From assembly GCA_019649035.1 (NCBI GenBank), contig BMAT01009209.1, positions 38,822 to 74,468 on the forward strand: 35,647 nt of DNA, written 5' to 3'. The notes under the pieces are model-generated. The model ran no database searches. It saw nothing but the letters and a program-made list of their open reading frames with translations, and was not told the origin of the DNA. This DNA comes from Elysia marginata (Eukaryota > Mollusca > Gastropoda > Plakobranchidae). The position numbers were made by a program, and so were the translations under genes. This document shows, one piece after another, positions 33,774 to 35,647 of this stretch (positions are counted from its first letter, which is position 1; the number at the start of each line of letters is the position of its first letter).

Positions 33774-33800
33774 GTAATAAAAATTGTAATAATTTTATTG
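33552..33800. repeat. (AAT)n microsatellite, imperfect
   Basis: About 250 bases of ATA/AAT triplets with AGT and AAC interruptions, including two near-perfect blocks at about 33622-33660 and 33735-33772. It gives Tyr/Leu-rich artefact frames on the - strand. Confidence 0.95.
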
Positions 33801-34120
33801 GTAATGACATGGTCTACATTTTTGGACTATCTCAATTATTAATATATTATTGTTACATGTTAATAATAATAACAATGAAGATCATTTACCCGAACATTTC
33901 TAAACCTCCTAGCTATGTCAAAATCAGCCTAGAGTTGTGAAGTGTCATGAGGACTGGAGCGGGCATAACATTTTGTCTCAAAACAGGACATATTTAGAAT
34001 TGAAAGCAAAAAAAAAATAATGTATAAAGTGAATGATAAAGAATCTAAAAAGTATTTCCGGTACGATTTCAACAAAGAAGAAGTTTGTAAATCGGTTTTG
34101 CAACTTGCGTTTTAAAAGTT
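33801..34120. other. Spacer between (AAT)n microsatellite and LINE
   Basis: AT-rich; a minor second AAT cluster near 33860-33875. No coding content recognised; the last part might be diverged LINE sequence. Confidence 0.5.
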
Positions 34121-35647
34121 TTCGGTCATAGACCGGTATCCCACTTACCTTTTCTCAGTAAAATCTTTGAGAAGGTAGTTTTAAAGCAATCAATGGAACA
34201 CCTTACAAAAAATGACCTAGTAGAAGAGCTTCAATCTGTTTATAAACCACTCCACAGCACAGAAACTGCATTGCTTAAAGTGACAACTAATCTATTAAAT
34301 GCCACTGACGAGGGTCTGGTGTCAGTACTTGCTTTGCTTGACCTCTCAGCAGCATTTGATACCATAGACCATCATATATACTGCTAGATAGCCTAAAACA
34401 GCTTTTGGCATATCAGAAACTGCTTTGTGCTGGTTTAGCTGATATACAGTATTTCAAATAAACATTAGTCATTTGTAATTGAGAATGTAAGATCTGTACC
34501 AACCCTCATGGTGTTCCCCAGTGATCTTTATTATGTCCAATTTTGTTTTCCTTATACACACGGCCTCCCGGTTACCTCTTTAAAAAATTCAATTTTTCTT
34601 TTTATAAGTATGCCGATGACACTCAGCTTTATACTTCGTGACCAAAATAAGTTCTTCCCTTGAATCTCTTGATGAGAGTGTAAAAGCAATCTCCTCATGG
34701 ATGTCAGTCAATGCTTTAAAATTAAATGAAGATAAAACTGAATTTCTCATTGTTGGAACTCCATCAAAACTGAAATCTATTGATGTATCAAATTTTGAAC
34801 AGTGTGGCAATAAAATTTCTTTCTCTATATGTGTAAAATTCCTTGGAGTAATGATAGACAACAATTTTTCCATGGATGATCAAACTTCTATGATTAGACG
34901 TTCTTGTTACTTAGAGCTTCAAAAAATTGCCCACATTAGACCTTATCTTTCAGTAGCAGCAACAAAAAACCTTTTCTTTGCTTTTTTAACTTCAAAATTA
35001 GATTATTGCAATTCTTTTGAGACTGGGATCTCTGAATCTAAAATTGCTAAACTACAGCTCGTAGTTGCATTGGCTACCAGTTAAACGGCGCATTAAGTAT
35101 TAAGCAGCACCTATTATATTTCAATGTTTAAATCTTCTAAATTATCCAACCTATTTGAGTACCATGTGTACACCTTACACTCCTACAAGGACTTTAACTT
35201 AAGATCAGAAAAAAAGAATTTGTTAGCCAAACCTACAATAAAATCGAAAACCTACGGGGACATAGCTTTTACTCTCCAAGGCCCAGATGTTTGAAACCGT
35301 CTACCCTTGTCAGCCCAACAGTCTGAATCTTTATCTAGATTTGAATCAGTTCTGAACACATACTTGTTTAAAAAATCAGTCTTAGCAAAAGTTTATTAGG
35401 AACCATAAATTTACAATTTTTCTTGTCCATGTTTTCTTGCATTTGATGTTTATCTATCTTTTTTTAAATTTTCAATTGTCTATGTTATCCATGTTTTTGT
35501 AAACTTGTATAAGAGAAATTGTGTAGCTTTTATTTTGTCAAGCGCTTTGGGACTTTATTTTATTGTAAAAAGCGATATATAAACCTAGATATGATTATTA
35601 ATATTATTATCATTGTTATTATTATAATTATTATTATTATTACTATT
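34121..35647 (+). mobile_element. 5'-truncated, frame-broken L2/CR1-like LINE with 3' tail
   Basis: The + strand frame begins at GHRPVSHLPFLSKIFEK (34124 on), then VYKPLHSTETALLKV and LALLDLSAAFDTIDHHI (to about 34375). After a frameshift GVPQ is followed by CPILFSLYT and KYADDTQLYTS, the catalytic motif at about 34605-34637. A stop and frame change follow, then WMSVNALKLNEDKTEFLIVG and VKFLGVMIDNNFSM, an internal deletion after KIAKLQL (about 35058), and LHWLPVKRRIKY, PTYLSTMCTPYTPTRTL, KTYGDIAFT. The 3' end is AGCGCTTTGGGAC and AAAGCGATATATAAA, then (ATT)n running off the window. The order and motifs are those of the L2/CR1 group. Non-functional. Confidence 0.88.
35590..35647. repeat. (ATT)n tail of the LINE
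   Basis: An imperfect ATT triplet run follows the conserved GCGATATATAAA end of the LINE and continues to the window edge. L2/CR1-type elements normally end in a short microsatellite rather than poly(A). Confidence 0.85.

Noticed and set aside
33048-33810. Leu-, Val- and Tyr-rich - strand frames
   Set aside because: They are translations of the (CAA)n and (AAT)n microsatellites.
34589-34873. 94-codon - strand frame
   Set aside because: It lies opposite the L2/CR1-like reverse transcriptase frame, which has the recognisable motifs.

Overview
The window is nuclear DNA from an invertebrate animal. It is AT-rich, has many GT-AG introns, and carries decayed non-LTR retrotransposons, tRNA-derived SINEs and microsatellites. 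The style of the retroelements and of one SINE body suggests a mollusc, perhaps a gastropod. That is inference from remembered family resemblance, not a database result.

The dominant feature is one complete protein-coding gene on the + strand, an orthologue of KATNAL2 (katanin p60 ATPase-containing subunit A-like 2). I could assemble 16 coding exons between 1487 and 24370. Every junction is GT-AG, every phase matches, and the product is 567 residues. It has an N-terminal LisH-type region, a Pro/Ser/Arg/Gly-rich linker, and a complete AAA+ ATPase domain with Walker A, pore loop, Walker B, sensor 1, arginine-finger and Vps4-type C-terminal segments. The true start codon (1487) lies in a different frame from the most obvious open frame there. 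Two upstream AUGs occupy the other two frames, and one upstream ORF ends in an AUGA overlap with the KATNAL2 start.

Layout: 2-331 is a coding fragment of an unrelated metazoan protein family. 332-1425 is AT-rich intergenic DNA. 1426-1486 is a more CpG-rich promoter and 5' leader with a YY1-like motif. 1487-24370 is KATNAL2. Intron 5 holds a SINE remnant, intron 10 a purine-rich tract, and intron 15 an antisense, heavily decayed LINE. 24371 to about 25154 is the probable 3'UTR with a strong hairpin. About 25920-27110 (-) is an RTE-like LINE 3' half with an uninterrupted reading frame. 27590-29412 holds two tRNA-derived SINEs on the - strand. 29746-30259 is a minisatellite of about 40 bp units with an exact 162 bp higher-order period. 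30260-33100 has no recognisable gene. 33128-33800 holds (CAA)n and (AAT)n microsatellites. About 34121-35647 (+) is a frame-broken L2/CR1-like LINE ending in its conserved 3' tail and an (ATT)n run.

I found no CRISPR array, operon, phage or other prokaryotic-type system. The points most worth following up are the tri-frame uORF arrangement at the KATNAL2 start, two candidate 9-nt in-frame microexons in intron 3, a dispersed palindromic repeat with one copy in the probable KATNAL2 3'UTR, and the higher-order minisatellite.
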